Shown: positions 40,202 through 57,436, counted from the first letter of the stretch. The stretch is DNA of 64,000 nucleotides from Halodurantibacterium daqingensis (GCF_042666235.1 NZ_JBHTFQ010000001.1:372001-436000); one strand, 5' to 3'. Notes: generated from the sequence alone by a model not told the origin. Numbers and translations are program-made.

Positions 40202-40717
40202 GTGGATAGAGCCCAGAAAGAGAAAGTGGTCGAGGAACTCGGCCAGATCTTCGAAAGCTCTGGCGTGGTTGTGGTTGCACACTACGAAGGTCTGACAGTT
40301 GCTCAGATGCAGGACCTGCGGGCGCAGATGCGCCAGGTTGGTGGGTCCGTACGCGTCGCCAAGAACAAGCTCGCCAAGATCGCCCTTGAGGGTAAGCCCT
40401 GCGCAAGCATCGGTGACCTTCTTTCGGGCATGACCGTTCTTGCCTATTCCGAAGATCCTGTCGCAGCAGCGAAGGTCGCGGACGCCTATGCCAAGACGAA
40501 CGACAAGTTCGTGATCCTTGGCGGCGCAATGGGCGAGACGGCTCTGGACCAGGCCGGTGTGAAAGCCGTTGCCTCGATGCCGTCGCGCGAAGAGCTCATC
40601 GCTCAGGTCGTGTCCTGCATCGGCGCACCTGCTTCGAACATCGCCGGGGCCATTGGCGCGCCTGCTTCGAACATCGCGGGCATCCTCAAGACGCTTGAGG
40701 AGCGGGAAGCCGCGTGA
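40202..40717 (+). CDS. rplJ: 50S ribosomal protein L10
   Basis: This 171-aa protein starts with GTG at 40202 and anchors the L7/L12 stalk. Recognisable stretches are VVEELGQIFESSGVVVV, YEGLTVAQMQDLRAQMR and VRVAKNKLAKIAL. The C-terminal tail has the near-repeat ASNIAGAIGAPASNIAG, typical of the L12-binding helix in this group. L10 with L12 is known to repress its own operon. Confidence 0.96.
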   Translation: MDRAQKEKVVEELGQIFESSGVVVVAHYEGLTVAQMQDLRAQMRQVGGSVRVAKNKLAKIALEGKPCASIGDLLSGMTVLAYSEDPVAAAKVADAYAKTNDKFVILGGAMGETALDQAGVKAVASMPSREELIAQVVSCIGAPASNIAGAIGAPASNIAGILKTLEEREAA

Positions 40718-40788
40718 GCAAAGGTCGGACATGCGTAGGGTTTAAACCCGCCATGTTGGAACACAACTGAAAGAACGGAAACAGTACA

Positions 40789-41163
40789 ATGGCTGATCTG
40801 AAGAAACTCGCCGAAGAGATCGTGGGCCTCACGCTTCTCGAAGCTCAGGAACTGAAAAACATCCTGAAAGACGAATACGGCATCGAGCCGGCTGCCGGTG
40901 GCGCCGTCATGATGGCTGGCCCGGCTGCTGGCCCGGCTGAAGCCGCCGAAGAGAAAACCGAGTTCGACGTGGTTCTCGTCGACGCGGGCGCACAGAAGAT
41001 CAACGTGATCAAGGAAGTGCGCGGCATCACCGGTCTTGGCCTGAAAGAAGCCAAGGACCTGGTCGAAGCCGGCGGCAAGGTGAAAGAGGCTGCAGGCAAA
41101 GCCGAAGCCGAAGAGATCAAGGCGAAGCTGGAAGCAGCCGGCGCCAAGGTCGAACTGAAGTAA
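40789..41163 (+). CDS. rplL: 50S ribosomal protein L7/L12
   Basis: This 124-aa stalk protein has an N-terminal dimerisation domain (MADLKKLAEEIVGLTLLEAQELKNIL), an Ala-rich hinge (GPAAGPAEAAEE), and a C-terminal factor-binding domain (KINVIKEVRGITGLGLKEAKDLVEA, AEEIKAKLEAAGA). The 71-base gap from rplJ holds a palindrome, GGGTTTAAACCC (40738-40749). Confidence 0.98.
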   Translation: MADLKKLAEEIVGLTLLEAQELKNILKDEYGIEPAAGGAVMMAGPAAGPAEAAEEKTEFDVVLVDAGAQKINVIKEVRGITGLGLKEAKDLVEAGGKVKEAAGKAEAEEIKAKLEAAGAKVELK

Positions 41164-41200
41164 TCGGGCGGGGGCCGTGGCCCTCAACCGCTGAACCTGG

Positions 41201-41229
41201 GCTGGGTCCGAAGCTTTTTCGGGCCCAGC
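41201..41229 (+). other. 12-bp hairpin in the rplL-rpoB spacer
   Basis: GCTGGGTCCGAA (41201-41212) pairs with TTCGGGCCCAGC (41218-41229), with one T-G wobble and a 5-base loop. It lies 192 bases upstream of the chosen rpoB start. In other bacteria this spacer has a partial terminator and a processing site that set the L12:RNA polymerase ratio; the same role is inferred. Confidence 0.6.
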
Positions 41230-41420
41230 CATCTCTGTCTGGAACACTTTTCCTGGTCAGGGCTTCTGAGGAAGTCTTGTCCAGGGGAAGGTTGACGGTT
41301 CGGGAGCTGGCCGGTGGGACGGTCGGCAGGAATGGAACCCAGACCCCCTGTTTCGCAAGCGGCGACGGCCGAGGCCCGACGGTCCGTGCGCCCGCGAAAA
41401 GATGAAAGGTGACCACGAGC

Positions 41421-45552
<4,132 letters not shown>

Positions 45553-45554
<2 letters not shown>

Positions 45555-45575
45555 GGGCGGTTTCGCCCTCCTCCC
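45553..45575 (+). other. Hairpin and CCTCCTCCC between rpoB and rpoC
   Basis: GAGGGCG-GTTT-CGCCCTC (45553-45570) forms a perfect 7-bp stem whose first bases overlap the rpoB stop codon. It is followed directly by bases that complete CCTCCTCCC (45567-45575). It may be an mRNA processing or coupling element between rpoB and rpoC. Confidence 0.5.
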
Positions 45576-45599
45576 ACCCACTGATGTGAAGGACGCAAG

Positions 45600-49841
<4,242 letters not shown>

Positions 49842-50227
49842 TCGCCGTTGAACGACCTTGGGACCCCCGGCCACGCCGGGGGTCCTTTCATGTCAAACCT
49901 TGCCCGCCATCCTGACGGCCGTCAGGGGCGGATGCCGAGCGACAGGGGCGTGGCCTGATCCCGCTTCCGGGCGCGGCACGAGGATGATGGCCCTGAAACA
50001 TGAGCACGGGTGCCGATGTGCCGTGCGGCTGCCCGGGCCCCCACGGGTTTCCCGTCGCGTCCCGGTGTCAAGGCGTGGGGCGGCACAGGCCGGTGGGGCC
50101 AACAACGGGCGCTTGCTCTGTGCCGGGGCAGGCAGTCATCGGGGGGTGTTCCGCGGCACGGTCAGACGGGGCTGGTGGTTGCGGGGTGGCGCTGCTAAGG
50201 CTCGGCGGAACGGTTGTGGCAGGTCAG
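49842..50227. other. Intergenic region, rpoC to EamA gene
   Basis: Apart from the rpoC terminator this 386-base gap has no credible gene. The open frame upstream of the transporter start does not resemble the EamA family, and I see no further structure or promoter of note. Confidence 0.6.
49861..49888 (+). terminator. Intrinsic terminator after rpoC
   Basis: Arms GGACCCCCGGC (49861-49871) and GCCGGGGGTCC (49875-49885) are perfect 11-base complements with a CAC loop, followed by TTT. It closes the rplKAJL-rpoBC unit. Confidence 0.95.
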
Positions 50228-51124
50228 ATGCTTACGGATAACGCGCGCGGCGCAATCTTCATGATGCTGGCGATGGCCGCCTTCACGATCAATGACACTT
50301 TCATGAAACTCCTGTCAGCCGAGATTCCGCTGTTCCAGGCGCTTTTCATCCGGGGCATCGCATCGGTTGCCGCTTTCCTCTGTCTGAGCGGCTGGATGGG
50401 TGGCCTGCGCTTCGACTTCGGACGGCGCGACTGGATCCTGATCGGGCTGCGCACCACGGGCGAGGTCGGCGCAGCCTATTTCTTTCTGACGGCCCTGTTC
50501 AACATGCCGCTGGCGAACGTAACGGCGGTTCTTCAGGCCTTGCCGCTGACCGTGACACTTGCCGCCGCACTTTTCCTGGCCGAGCCGGTGGGCTGGAAGC
50601 GGCTGACTGCAATTCTGGTGGGCTTCCTTGGTGTGATGCTGATCATCCGCCCTGGGCCCGACGGTTTCAACATCTATGCGCTTATGGCGCTCGCCTCGGT
50701 CGCGTGCGTCACGCTGCGCGATCTGGCAACGCGCCGCCTCTCGGACCGCGTGCCCTCGATTGTCGTGGCGCTTTGTGCGGGAATCGGCGTGACGGCAAGT
50801 GCGGGCATCGCGTCGCTCTGGGTGCCTTGGGCGATGCCGTCCGCTGCGGGTCTGGGCTTTCTGTCTGGCGCGGCGGTTTTCGTGGTGGCGGGCTACATCC
50901 TGTCGGTGACTGCGGTGCGGGCAGGGGATCTGGGCTTTGTATCGCCTTTCCGCTATACGGGGCTCCTGTGGGCGCTGGTCCTGGGTCTCCTGATCTTCGG
51001 TGACTGGCCGGACGGGCTGACGCTGATGGGCGCGGCGATCATCGTGACGACGGGGCTTTTCACCTTGTTCCGCGAACGAGCGACAGGCCGCCGCAAGGCT
51101 TCGGCATTGCGCGACCCGAGCTGA
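50228..51124 (+). CDS. EamA/DMT-family transporter
   Basis: This ~298-aa membrane protein has ten predicted helices in two EamA repeats; the first begins GAIFMMLAMAAFTINDTFMKLL. Motifs of the family are the conserved polar start of helix 1 and an RAGDLGF stretch near the end. The substrate is unknown. The ATG at 50228 begins the first helix properly; the in-frame upstream start at 50000 does not. It sits between rpoC and rpsL on the same strand but has no obvious link to translation. Confidence 0.8.
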   Translation: MLTDNARGAIFMMLAMAAFTINDTFMKLLSAEIPLFQALFIRGIASVAAFLCLSGWMGGLRFDFGRRDWILIGLRTTGEVGAAYFFLTALFNMPLANVTAVLQALPLTVTLAAALFLAEPVGWKRLTAILVGFLGVMLIIRPGPDGFNIYALMALASVACVTLRDLATRRLSDRVPSIVVALCAGIGVTASAGIASLWVPWAMPSAAGLGFLSGAAVFVVAGYILSVTAVRAGDLGFVSPFRYTGLLWALVLGLLIFGDWPDGLTLMGAAIIVTTGLFTLFRERATGRRKASALRDPS

Positions 51125-51404
51125 CGGCGGGCGACAGGGGGTGGCAGGTGTTGACAAGGGCCGCGACTCCCCATATACGGCGGCGACCTGAGGACTGGTT
51201 CGTCCATTCCTGCAGGCTTACGAACTAACTAGTGGTCAAGATCCGGGCCCCGGCCCCGATCCTCTGGAATTCCACCGCGTCGTTCCCGCGAACAGGGAAC
51301 GCATGCGGTTTTGGCGTTTTGCGGTCATGCATGGCGCAAAATGCGGAACGAATACGGCGCCAATCGGGCGCGAACTGAACAGGTTGCAACTACGGGGAAC
51401 CGGA
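51125..51404. other. rpsL promoter and leader region
   Basis: This is a 280-base spacer with the promoter above. The remaining ~220 bases would form a 5' untranslated leader. I see no attenuator or leader peptide I can support. Confidence 0.55.
51151..51179 (+). promoter_or_regulatory. Promoter of the str operon (rpsL)
   Basis: TTGACA (51151-51156), a 17-base spacer and TATACG (51174-51179) make a near-consensus sigma-70 promoter. It lies 225 bases upstream of rpsL, so a long 5' leader is implied. Confidence 0.7.
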
Positions 51405-51776
51405 ATGCCGACTATTCAACAGCTGATCCGCAAGCCGCGGCAGCCTAAAGTGAAACGCTCCAAGTCTCAGCACCTGGAGTCCTGCCCGCAGAAGCGCGGC
51501 GTTTGCACGCGCGTCTATACCACGACGCCGAAAAAGCCGAACTCGGCCATGCGGAAGGTTGCCAAGGTCCGTCTGACCAACGGCTTCGAAGTCATCAGCT
51601 ATATCCCCGGCGAGAAGCACAACCTTCAGGAGCACTCGGTGGTTCTGATCCGTGGCGGCCGGGTAAAAGACCTTCCGGGTGTCCGCTATCACATCCTGCG
51701 CGGTGTGCTGGATACCCAGGGCGTCAAAGACCGTCGTCAGCGCCGTTCGAAATACGGCGCAAAGCGTCCGAAGTAA
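51405..51776 (+). CDS. rpsL: 30S ribosomal protein S12
   Basis: This 123-aa decoding-site protein has KKPNSAMRKVAKVRL and RGGRVKDLPGVRYHILRG, both wild-type-like around the streptomycin-resistance lysines. The ATG at 51405 starts MPTIQQLIRKPR; the open frame upstream is leader. First gene of the str operon, 12 bases before rpsG. Confidence 0.98.
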   Translation: MPTIQQLIRKPRQPKVKRSKSQHLESCPQKRGVCTRVYTTTPKKPNSAMRKVAKVRLTNGFEVISYIPGEKHNLQEHSVVLIRGGRVKDLPGVRYHILRGVLDTQGVKDRRQRRSKYGAKRPK

Positions 51777-51788
51777 GGAGAGACGTAG

Positions 51789-52259
51789 ATGTCCCGTCGT
51801 CACGCCGCCGAGAAGCGCGAGATTCTGCCCGATGCCAAATATGGTGACCGGGTTCTGACGAAGTTCATGAACAACCTGATGATCGACGGCAAGAAGTCGG
51901 TCGCGGAAAGCATCGTCTACAACGCGCTCGAGCGCGTCGAGGGCAAGCTGAAGCGGGCACCCATCGAGGTGTTCCACGAGGCGCTGGACAATGTGAAGCC
52001 TTCGGTCGAAGTGCGTTCGCGCCGCGTCGGCGGTGCTACCTATCAGGTTCCTGTCGAAGTGCGCCCCGAGCGCCGCGAGGCGCTGGCGATCCGCTGGCTG
52101 ATCATCGCCGCTCGCAAGCGTAACGAGAACACGATGGAAGAGCGCCTTGCGGGCGAGCTTCTGGATGCAGTGAACTCGCGCGGCACCGCCGTGAAAAAGC
52201 GGGAAGACACCCACAAGATGGCCGACGCGAACAAAGCGTTCAGCCATTACCGCTGGTAA
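51789..52259 (+). CDS. rpsG: 30S ribosomal protein S7
   Basis: This 156-aa primary-binding protein of the small-subunit head contains MSRRHAAEKREILPDAKYGDRVLTKFMNNLM-type start blocks, GGATYQVPVEVRPERREALAIRW and an AFSHYRW terminus. It autoregulates str-operon translation in E. coli. It is 23 bases before fusA. Confidence 0.98.
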   Translation: MSRRHAAEKREILPDAKYGDRVLTKFMNNLMIDGKKSVAESIVYNALERVEGKLKRAPIEVFHEALDNVKPSVEVRSRRVGGATYQVPVEVRPERREALAIRWLIIAARKRNENTMEERLAGELLDAVNSRGTAVKKREDTHKMADANKAFSHYRW

Positions 52260-52282
52260 CCTTTAGCCTGAGGACTGACCCA

Positions 52283-54406
52283 ATGGCACGCGACTATCCC
52301 CTCGAGCGCTACCGCAACTTCGGGATCATGGCTCACATCGACGCGGGCAAGACCACGACGACCGAGCGGATCCTGTTCTACACCGGCAAGAGCCACAAGA
52401 TCGGCGAAGTGCATGATGGCGCTGCGACGATGGACTGGATGGAGCAGGAGCAGGAACGGGGGATCACCATCACCTCGGCTGCGACCACGACTTTCTGGCA
52501 GCGCCAGGAAGACCCGACCGCCGAAGGCACGTCGGATACGAAGTTCCGCTTCAACATCATCGACACGCCCGGCCACGTGGACTTCACGATCGAGGTGGAG
52601 CGTTCGCTTGCCGTTCTCGATGGCGCGATCTGCCTTCTTGACGCCAACGCCGGTGTCGAGCCGCAGACCGAGACCGTCTGGCGTCAGGCCGACCGCTACA
52701 AGGTTCCGCGGATCGTGTTCGTCAACAAGATGGACAAGATCGGCGCCGATTTCTTCAACTGTGTGAAGATGATCAAGGACCGCACCGGTGCGACCCCGCT
52801 GCCGATCGCCCTTCCGATCGGGGCCGAAGACAAGCTGGAAGGCATCATCGACCTCATCAAGATGGAAGAGTGGACCTGGAAAGGCGAGGATCTGGGCGCG
52901 TCCTGGACACGTCAGCCCATCCGCGACGAGCTGAAGGATCTGGCCGAGGAATGGCGTCACAACCTCATCGAGACTGCAGTCGAGCAGGACGATGCGGCCA
53001 TGGAAGCCTATCTCGAAGGCACCGAGCCCGACGAGGCGACGCTGCGCAAGCTGATCCGCAAGGGCACGCTGTCGCTGTCCTTCGTTCCCGTGGCCGCCGG
53101 TTCGGCCTTCAAGAACAAGGGTGTCCAGCCGCTTCTGAACGCCGTCATCGACTATCTCCCGAGCCCGCTCGACGTTCCCGCCTACATGGGCTTTGCCCCG
53201 GGCGACGAGACCGAGACCCGCAACATCGAGCGTTCGGCCGATGATGCGCAACCCTTCTCGGGCTTGGCCTTCAAGATCATGAACGACCCCTTCGTCGGCT
53301 CGCTCACCTTCACGCGCATCTATTCGGGCGCGATCAAGAAGGGCGATCAGATGCTCAACGCGACCAAAGGCAAGCGTGAGCGCGTCGGTCGTATGATGAT
53401 GATGCACGCGATCAACCGCGAAGAGATCGAAGAGGCATTCGCGGGCGACATCATCGCGCTGGCCGGTCTGAAAGAGACCACCACCGGTGACACGCTTTGC
53501 GACCCGGCGAAACCCGTGGTTCTCGAAACCATGACCTTCCCCGAGCCGGTGATCGAGATCGCCGTGGAGCCGAAGTCGAAAGCCGACCAGGAGAAGATGG
53601 GCCTCGCCCTTCAGCGCCTGGCAGCCGAAGACCCGTCCTTCCGCGTCGAGACCGATCTCGAATCGGGTCAGACCATCATGAAGGGCATGGGCGAGCTTCA
53701 CCTCGACATTCTCGTCGACCGCATGAAGCGCGAGTTCAAGGTCGAGGCGAATATCGGTGCGCCGCAGGTGGCCTATCGCGAGACGATCAGCCGCGAAGCC
53801 GAGATCGACTACACGCACAAGAAACAGACCGGTGGTACCGGCCAGTTCGCGCGCGTGAAGATGGTCATCACCCCGACCGAGCCGGGCGAAGGCTATTCGT
53901 TCGAATCCAAGATCGTCGGCGGTGCGGTTCCGAAGGAATACATCCCGGGTGTCGAAAAAGGCATCAAGTCGGTGATGGACTCGGGTCCGCTCGCGGGCTT
54001 CCCGGTGATCGACTTCAAGGTCGCGTTGATCGACGGTGCCTTCCACGACGTCGACTCGTCGGTCCTGGCCTTCGAGATCGCTGCCCGCGCCGCGATGCGC
54101 GAAGGTCTGAAAAAGGCCGGCGCCAAGCTGCTCGAGCCGATCATGAAGGTCGAAGTGGTGACCCCGGAAGAATACACCGGCGGCATCATCGGCGACCTCA
54201 CCAGCCGTCGCGGGCAGGTGACCGGCCAGGAAGCGCGCGGCAATGCCGTGGTGATCAACAGCTTCGTGCCGCTGGCAAACATGTTTGGCTACATCAACAC
54301 GCTGCGGTCGATGTCGTCGGGTCGTGCGAACTTCACGATGCTCTTCGACCACTATGATGCGGTTCCGCAGAACATCTCGGACGAGATTCAGAAGAAATAC
54401 GCGTAA
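52283..54406 (+). CDS. fusA: Elongation factor G
   Basis: This 707-aa translocation GTPase has G1 AHIDAGKTTTTERIL, RGITITSAATT, G3 DTPGHVDFT and FVNKMDKIGADF. Domain IV (GGTGQFARVKM) and the C-terminal GRANFTMLFDHYDAVP are present. Length is normal. The stop codon sits inside an 8-bp hairpin, 41 bases before tuf copy 2. Confidence 0.98.
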   Translation: MARDYPLERYRNFGIMAHIDAGKTTTTERILFYTGKSHKIGEVHDGAATMDWMEQEQERGITITSAATTTFWQRQEDPTAEGTSDTKFRFNIIDTPGHVDFTIEVERSLAVLDGAICLLDANAGVEPQTETVWRQADRYKVPRIVFVNKMDKIGADFFNCVKMIKDRTGATPLPIALPIGAEDKLEGIIDLIKMEEWTWKGEDLGASWTRQPIRDELKDLAEEWRHNLIETAVEQDDAAMEAYLEGTEPDEATLRKLIRKGTLSLSFVPVAAGSAFKNKGVQPLLNAVIDYLPSPLDVPAYMGFAPGDETETRNIERSADDAQPFSGLAFKIMNDPFVGSLTFTRIYSGAIKKGDQMLNATKGKRERVGRMMMMHAINREEIEEAFAGDIIALAGLKETTTGDTLCDPAKPVVLETMTFPEPVIEIAVEPKSKADQEKMGLALQRLAAEDPSFRVETDLESGQTIMKGMGELHLDILVDRMKREFKVEANIGAPQVAYRETISREAEIDYTHKKQTGGTGQFARVKMVITPTEPGEGYSFESKIVGGAVPKEYIPGVEKGIKSVMDSGPLAGFPVIDFKVALIDGAFHDVDSSVLAFEIAARAAMREGLKKAGAKLLEPIMKVEVVTPEEYTGGIIGDLTSRRGQVTGQEARGNAVVINSFVPLANMFGYINTLRSMSSGRANFTMLFDHYDAVPQNISDEIQKKYA

Positions 54407-54422
54407 GGGCTCCGGCCCTTAC
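54403..54422 (+). other. Hairpin over the fusA stop codon
   Basis: GTAAGGGC (54403-54410), loop TCCG, GCCCTTAC (54415-54422): a perfect 8-bp stem that includes the TAA stop. It may stabilise or process mRNA between fusA and the much more abundantly needed tuf. Confidence 0.55.
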
Positions 54423-54447
54423 GAATCCAGGACAATAGGAGGCCATC

Positions 54448-55623
54448 ATGGCAAAGGCAAAGTTTGAACGGACGAAACCGCACGTCAACATTGGCACGAT
54501 CGGCCACGTTGACCACGGCAAGACGACGCTGACGGCAGCGATCACGAAGTATTTCGGCGAGTTCCGCGCCTACGACCAGATCGACGGCGCACCCGAGGAG
54601 AAGGCGCGGGGGATCACGATCTCGACGGCGCATGTGGAATACGAGACCGAGAACCGTCACTACGCGCATGTGGACTGCCCCGGTCACGCCGACTATGTGA
54701 AGAACATGATCACGGGTGCTGCGCAGATGGACGGCGCGATCCTGGTTGTGAACGCCGCTGACGGCCCGATGCCGCAGACGCGCGAGCACATCCTGCTGGG
54801 CCGCCAGGTGGGCATTCCCTACATGGTGGTTTACCTGAACAAGGTTGACCAGGTGGACGATCCGGAGCTTCTGGAGCTGGTGGAGATGGAAGTGCGCGAG
54901 CTTCTGTCGTCCTACGAATACCCCGGCGACGACATTCCGATCATCAAGGGTTCGGCGCTGGCTGCGATGGAAGGGCGCGATCCCGAGATCGGCGAGAACT
55001 CGATCCGCGAGCTTCTGGCGGCTGTCGACAGCTACATCCCGACGCCCGAGCGTGCGGTTGACCTGCCGTTCCTGATGCCGATCGAGGACGTGTTCTCGAT
55101 CTCGGGCCGCGGCACGGTCGTGACCGGCCGCGTGGAGCGTGGCGCGATCAACGTGGGTGACGAGGTCGAGATCGTCGGCATCCGCCCGACGCGCAAATCG
55201 GTCTGCACCGGCGTGGAGATGTTCCGCAAGCTTCTGGACCGCGGAGAGGCCGGCGACAACATCGGCGCGCTGCTGCGCGGGATCGACCGTGACGGCGTGG
55301 AGCGTGGTCAGGTTCTCTGCAAGCCGGGCTCGGTCAAGCCGCACACCAAGTTCGAAGCCGAAGCCTACATCCTGACGAAGGAGGAAGGCGGTCGCCACAC
55401 GCCGTTCTTCGCGAACTACCGTCCGCAGTTCTACTTCCGGACCACGGACGTGACCGGGACGGTGATGCTGCCGGAAGGCACCGAGATGGTGATGCCGGGC
55501 GACAACCTGAAGTTCAACGTCGAGCTGATCGCGCCGATCGCCATGGAAGAGAAGCTGCGCTTCGCCATCCGTGAAGGCGGCCGCACCGTCGGCGCAGGCG
55601 TCGTGTCGAAAATCATCGAGTAA
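54448..55623 (+). CDS. tuf: Elongation factor Tu (copy 2)
   Basis: This 391-aa protein has the same translated sequence as copy 1 at 35437, with G1 GHVDHGKT at 19-26 and the usual domain 2 and 3 blocks. This copy has a strong ribosome-binding site (AGGAGG, 7-12 bases upstream), unlike copy 1. It is last in the str operon and leads directly, over 51 bases, into rpsJ. Confidence 0.98.
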   Translation: MAKAKFERTKPHVNIGTIGHVDHGKTTLTAAITKYFGEFRAYDQIDGAPEEKARGITISTAHVEYETENRHYAHVDCPGHADYVKNMITGAAQMDGAILVVNAADGPMPQTREHILLGRQVGIPYMVVYLNKVDQVDDPELLELVEMEVRELLSSYEYPGDDIPIIKGSALAAMEGRDPEIGENSIRELLAAVDSYIPTPERAVDLPFLMPIEDVFSISGRGTVVTGRVERGAINVGDEVEIVGIRPTRKSVCTGVEMFRKLLDRGEAGDNIGALLRGIDRDGVERGQVLCKPGSVKPHTKFEAEAYILTKEEGGRHTPFFANYRPQFYFRTTDVTGTVMLPEGTEMVMPGDNLKFNVELIAPIAMEEKLRFAIREGGRTVGAGVVSKIIE

Positions 55624-55674
55624 TGGGCGCGGTGCGGAGGGTCTCCCTCCGCATCCCCGACCGAGGGCAAGCAC

Positions 55675-55983
55675 ATGCAAGGTCAGAATATCCGCATCCG
55701 GCTCAAGGCCTTCGATTACCGCGTTCTGGATGCCAGCACGCAGGAAATCGTCAACACGGCCAAACGGACCGGTGCAACGGTGCGCGGACCGATTCCGCTG
55801 CCGAACAAGATTGAGAAGTTCACGGTTCTCCGTGGTCCGCACATCGACAAGAAGTCGCGCGACCAGTGGGAAATCCGTACGCACAAGCGTCTTCTCGACA
55901 TCGTCGACCCCACTCCGCAGACCGTGGACGCGCTGATGAAGCTCGACCTCGCCGCCGGCGTGGATGTCGAGATCAAGGTTTAA
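55675..55983 (+). CDS. rpsJ: 30S ribosomal protein S10
   Basis: This 102-aa protein (MQGQNIRIRLKAFDYRVLD, TVRGPIPLPNKIEKFTVLRGPH) is part of the 30S head and also binds NusB. It opens the S10 operon; no separate promoter is obvious in the 51 bases after tuf, so str and S10 operons are probably continuous here. Confidence 0.98.
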   Translation: MQGQNIRIRLKAFDYRVLDASTQEIVNTAKRTGATVRGPIPLPNKIEKFTVLRGPHIDKKSRDQWEIRTHKRLLDIVDPTPQTVDALMKLDLAAGVDVEIKV

Positions 55984-55995
55984 GGAGCCCGAGAG

Positions 55996-56826
55996 ATGCG
56001 CTCTGGAGTTATCGCAAAGAAGCTGGGCATGACCCGGCTGTTCCTGGAGGACGGGCGGCAAGTGCCGGTGACCGTTCTTCAGCTGGACAATCTGCAGGTG
56101 GTCGCGCAGCGCACCGCTGACAAGGACGGCTACTCGGCCGTTCAGCTCGGCGCGGGCGAGGCGAAGGCGAAACGGACGACGGCGGCGATGCGTGGCCATT
56201 TCGCGAAGGCGAATGTGGCGCCGAAGCGCAAGCTGGCCGAGTTCCGGGTAAGCCCCGAGAACCTGATCAACGTCGGCGAGGAAATCACCGCCGATCATTA
56301 TTTTGCCGGTCAGTTCGTTGACGTGGCAGGCACCTCGATCGGTAAGGGTTTTGCCGGTGCGATGAAGCGGCACAACTTCGGCGGCCTGCGGGCGTCGCAT
56401 GGTGTGTCGATCAGCCACCGTTCACACGGCTCCACCGGTCAGTGTCAGGACCCGGGCAAGGTGTTCAAGGGCAAGAAGATGGCCGGCCACATGGGCGCTG
56501 CCCGCGTGACCACGCAGAACCTGCAGGTCGTCAAGACCGACAGCGAACGCGGCCTGATCATGATCAAGGGCGCCGTTCCCGGTTCGAAAGGTGGCTGGGT
56601 GACGATCAAGGACGCGGTGAAGAAACCGGTTCCCGAAAACGTCATTCTTCCGGCCGCGCTGAAGTCCGCAGCCGAGGCTGCCCGCAAGGCTGCCGAGGAA
56701 GCGGCTGCTGCCGCAGCCGCCGAGGAAGAAGCCGCACGCGTCGCCGCGCTCGAGGCCGAACAGGCTGCGATCGAGCAGGCCGAGGCCGAGGCTGCTGCGC
56801 CTGAAGGAGGCGACAATGAAAGCTGA
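55996..56826 (+). CDS. rplC: 50S ribosomal protein L3 with C-terminal Ala/Glu-rich extension
   Basis: This 276-aa L3 has the usual RSGVIAKKLGMTRLF start and core (GKGFAGAMKRHNFGG, RSHGSTGQCQDPGKVFKGKKMAGHMG). It then has ~55 extra residues made almost only of Ala, Glu and Arg after the VPENVILPAAL region (~residue 220), where E. coli L3 stops near 209. The tail is likely a long helix. Similar tails occur in related species from memory. It overlaps rplD by 11 bases. Confidence 0.95.
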   Translation: MRSGVIAKKLGMTRLFLEDGRQVPVTVLQLDNLQVVAQRTADKDGYSAVQLGAGEAKAKRTTAAMRGHFAKANVAPKRKLAEFRVSPENLINVGEEITADHYFAGQFVDVAGTSIGKGFAGAMKRHNFGGLRASHGVSISHRSHGSTGQCQDPGKVFKGKKMAGHMGAARVTTQNLQVVKTDSERGLIMIKGAVPGSKGGWVTIKDAVKKPVPENVILPAALKSAAEAARKAAEEAAAAAAAEEEAARVAALEAEQAAIEQAEAEAAAPEGGDNES

Positions 56827-57436
56827 TGTGATCAAGCTGGACGCCGGCAAGGCGGGCTCGATCGATCTTGACGATGCGATCTTTGGCCTGGAGCCGCGCG
56901 CCGACATCCTGCACCGCATGGTGCGGTGGCAGCGTGCAGCCGCCCAAGCCGGGACGCACAAGGTCAAGGGCCGGTCGGAGACGAGCTATTCGACCAAGAA
57001 GATGTATCGCCAGAAGGGCACCGGTGGCGCCCGTCATGGTGACAAGAACGCGCCGATCTTCCGTCACGGCGGTGTCTACAAGGGTCCGACCCCGCGTAGC
57101 CACGCCCATGACCTGACCAAGAAGTTCCGCAAGCTTGGCCTGAAGCACGCGCTTTCGGCCAAGGCGGCCGAAGGCAACCTGATCGTTCTAGAAGCGGCGG
57201 AACTTGCCGAAGCCAAGACGGCGGTGCTGGCAAAGGCCGCCAAGGAGCTGGGCTGGAAGCGGGTCCTGATCATCGACGGTGCCGAGGTGAACGAGAACTT
57301 CGCCAAGGCCGCGCGGAACATCGAGGGGATCGATGTTCTGCCGTCGATCGGGGCCAATGTGTATGACATCCTCAAGCGTGACACGCTCGTGCTCACGAAG
57401 GCGGCTGTCGAAGCTCTGGAGGCTCGCCTGAAATGA
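56816..57436 (+). CDS. rplD: 50S ribosomal protein L4
   Basis: This 206-aa protein has the rRNA-binding loop GTHKVKGRSETSYSTKKMYRQKGTGGARHGD-type block and the repeat-containing C-terminus with LVLTKAAVEALEARL. In E. coli L4 regulates the S10 operon, both by attenuation and by translation. The start lies within the rplC end, and rplW overlaps its stop (ATGA). Confidence 0.97.
   Translation: MKADVIKLDAGKAGSIDLDDAIFGLEPRADILHRMVRWQRAAAQAGTHKVKGRSETSYSTKKMYRQKGTGGARHGDKNAPIFRHGGVYKGPTPRSHAHDLTKKFRKLGLKHALSAKAAEGNLIVLEAAELAEAKTAVLAKAAKELGWKRVLIIDGAEVNENFAKAARNIEGIDVLPSIGANVYDILKRDTLVLTKAAVEALEARLK

Noticed and set aside
40201..40209. TGTGGATAG resembling a DnaA box
   Set aside because: A single one-mismatch site covering the rplJ start codon; no cluster of boxes or AT-rich element supports an origin.
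40738..40749. Palindrome GGGTTTAAACCC in the rplJ-rplL gap, possible operator
   Set aside because: Short, with no spacer or matching partner in the window; no basis to claim regulation.
54388..56418. 676-codon frame antisense to tuf, rpsJ and rplC
   Set aside because: A shadow of highly expressed genes on the plus strand, with no recognisable domain.
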